Part shown: positions 63,192 through 64,000 of the stretch, one piece after another
Numbering within the stretch: position 1 is the first letter of the stretch
How the letters are laid out: every line of letters begins with the position of its first letter
Assembly: GCA_024347235.1 (NCBI GenBank)
Contig: AP025283.1
Span: 434,001 to 498,000 of the forward strand
Reading direction: 5' to 3'
DNA: 64,000 nucleotides
From: Aliamphritea spongicola
Lineage (GTDB): Bacteria; Pseudomonadota; Gammaproteobacteria; Pseudomonadales; Balneatricaceae
The notes under the pieces: model-generated
Databases searched by the model: none
Seen by the model: the letters and a program-made list of their open reading frames with translations, nothing else
Told to the model about the DNA's origin: nothing
Program-made: the position numbers and the translations under genes

Positions 63192-64000
63192 GTGAAACGG
63201 ATTGCTCATCTTAATTTCGCCAAGGGTTTTCGCGGCGGCGAACGTCAGACCATGCTGCTGGTTGAGACACTGGCTGCACGGGGTTATTCACAGAAGCTGT
63301 TTGTCCGGCACGGTTCTGAGCTGGCAGAACGGTGCCGTTCGGTACCGGGGCTGACCATAATTGCTTTGAGTAAGCCATATATTGCCGGCTGGCGGGCGTT
63401 ACGGGATACCGATTTGCTGCATGCCCATGAAACCAAGGGCGCTCAGGTTGCCTGTCTGATGAATTGTCTGTTCGGGGTGAAATACATTGTCACCCGTCGG
63501 GTAGATAACACGATTAAAGATAACTTCTTTACCCGGATGATGTACGCCCGGGCCAGCAGAAGCGTGGCGCTGTCTTCGATCATCCGGGATATGATTCTGG
63601 AGCGTTCTCCAGATGCACAGGTGGATGTTATTCCCAGTGCGGCAACTCACTTTTCTCTTAATCCGGATCAGGTGGCTGTTCTGCGTGAACGCTTTGCCGG
63701 TCGTTACCTGATAGGTAATATCGGTGAACTTGATAATACTCATAAAGGTCAGAAGTATCTTATAGAAGCCTTTAAGGAACTGCCAAAAGACGTGCCTTAC
63801 AGCCTGATTTTGCTGGGAAAAGGGAAGGATGAAGAGGCTTACCGGCAGCAGGCGGAAGGAATGGAAAACATTATTTTTGAAGGCTATGTGAATAATGTCG
63901 GTGACTATATAGCCTGCATGGATCTGTTTGTATTTCCTTCGCAGAATGAAGGCCTGGGGTCTGTATTGCTGGATGTGATGGAACAAAAAGTGCCCGTCAT
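63192..64000 (+). CDS. Family 4 glycosyltransferase, 3' end cut off
   Basis: At least 269 residues, intact as far as seen. GT-B fold: MKRIAHLNFAKGFRGGERQT, LLHAHETKGAQVACL, VIPSAATHFSLNP, IGNIGELDNTHKGQKYLIEA, ILLGKGKDEEAYRQQAEGM and FPSQNEGLGSVLLDVMEQK (E-x7-E motif). GTG start 63192, immediately after the stop of the family 2 enzyme. Likely adds a core or O-chain sugar; the exact linkage is unknown. Continues beyond the window. Confidence 0.88.
   Translation, partial: MKRIAHLNFAKGFRGGERQTMLLVETLAARGYSQKLFVRHGSELAERCRSVPGLTIIALSKPYIAGWRALRDTDLLHAHETKGAQVACLMNCLFGVKYIVTRRVDNTIKDNFFTRMMYARASRSVALSSIIRDMILERSPDAQVDVIPSAATHFSLNPDQVAVLRERFAGRYLIGNIGELDNTHKGQKYLIEAFKELPKDVPYSLILLGKGKDEEAYRQQAEGMENIIFEGYVNNVGDYIACMDLFVFPSQNEGLGSVLLDVMEQKVPV

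Overview
The window reads as a chromosomal segment of a free-living, probably marine gammaproteobacterium close to the Oceanospirillales/Pseudomonadales (Neptuniibacter, Amphritea or Oceanospirillum-like). The order rsmD, M16-like protein, ftsY, ftsE, ftsX, rpoH, DUF423, thiS, thiG, trmB is the one I know from Pseudomonas. The genus is a guess. I see no rRNA, tRNA, CRISPR array, insertion sequence or prophage.

The sequence has a quality problem that governs its reading. About four fifths of the genes, including essential ones (ftsY, ftsE, ftsX, rpoH, waaF, glnE), are split by one-base frameshifts. Nearly every break can be repaired by adding one base to a short homopolymer. By my count there are roughly 80 such missing bases. 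I treat them as read or assembly errors and give each gene its full repaired extent.

Layout. 1-9011: housekeeping block for rRNA modification, signal-recognition targeting (FtsY), division ABC complex (FtsEX), heat-shock sigma factor, thiazole synthesis (ThiS/ThiG) and tRNA m7G46 methylation. 9116-14955: LldD-like oxidase, then a very large aminotransferase plus 2-hydroxyacid dehydrogenase fusion (SerC-like and SerA-like) and a glycerate 2-kinase, a C3 acid/serine module. 14957-18009: divergent HD-GYP and degenerate EAL-HDOD signalling proteins. 18066-20329: ilvD and a small membrane protein. 20794-23207: PepSY protein with a PhoP/PhoQ-like two-component system. 23256-25293: M48 peptidase and DUF898 membrane protein. 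25365-27914: argA and argE. 28034-30008: Pit phosphate transporter with its DUF47 partner. 30408-33342: glnE. 33422-36830: a phytase-like secreted protein and a DUF2157 membrane protein. 36877-40702: trans-sulfuration enzyme, MFS carrier and a divergent MocR regulator with a clear direct-repeat operator.

40796-51080 is the main accessory region: nine genes on one strand that look like a CoA-dependent quaternary-amine pathway (carnitine, crotonobetaine or gamma-butyrobetaine). It holds a PaaK-type CoA ligase, two enoyl-CoA hydratase family enzymes (one clearly CaiD-like), an acyl-CoA dehydrogenase, an NDP-forming acyl-CoA synthetase, a betainyl-CoA-thioesterase-like protein, an MFS carrier and two CdhR/GlxA-type AraC regulators. 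Carnitine dehydrogenase and CaiB-type CoA transferase are absent from the window, so the route may be a variant.

51141-52135 is ilvE. From 52593 to the end lies an LPS core locus: phosphoethanolamine transferase, heptosyltransferases WaaF and WaaC, a sugar kinase, a TIM-barrel glycosidase-like protein, O-antigen ligase, an LTA-synthase-like enzyme, a YrbL-like kinase and two glycosyltransferases, the last cut by the window edge.
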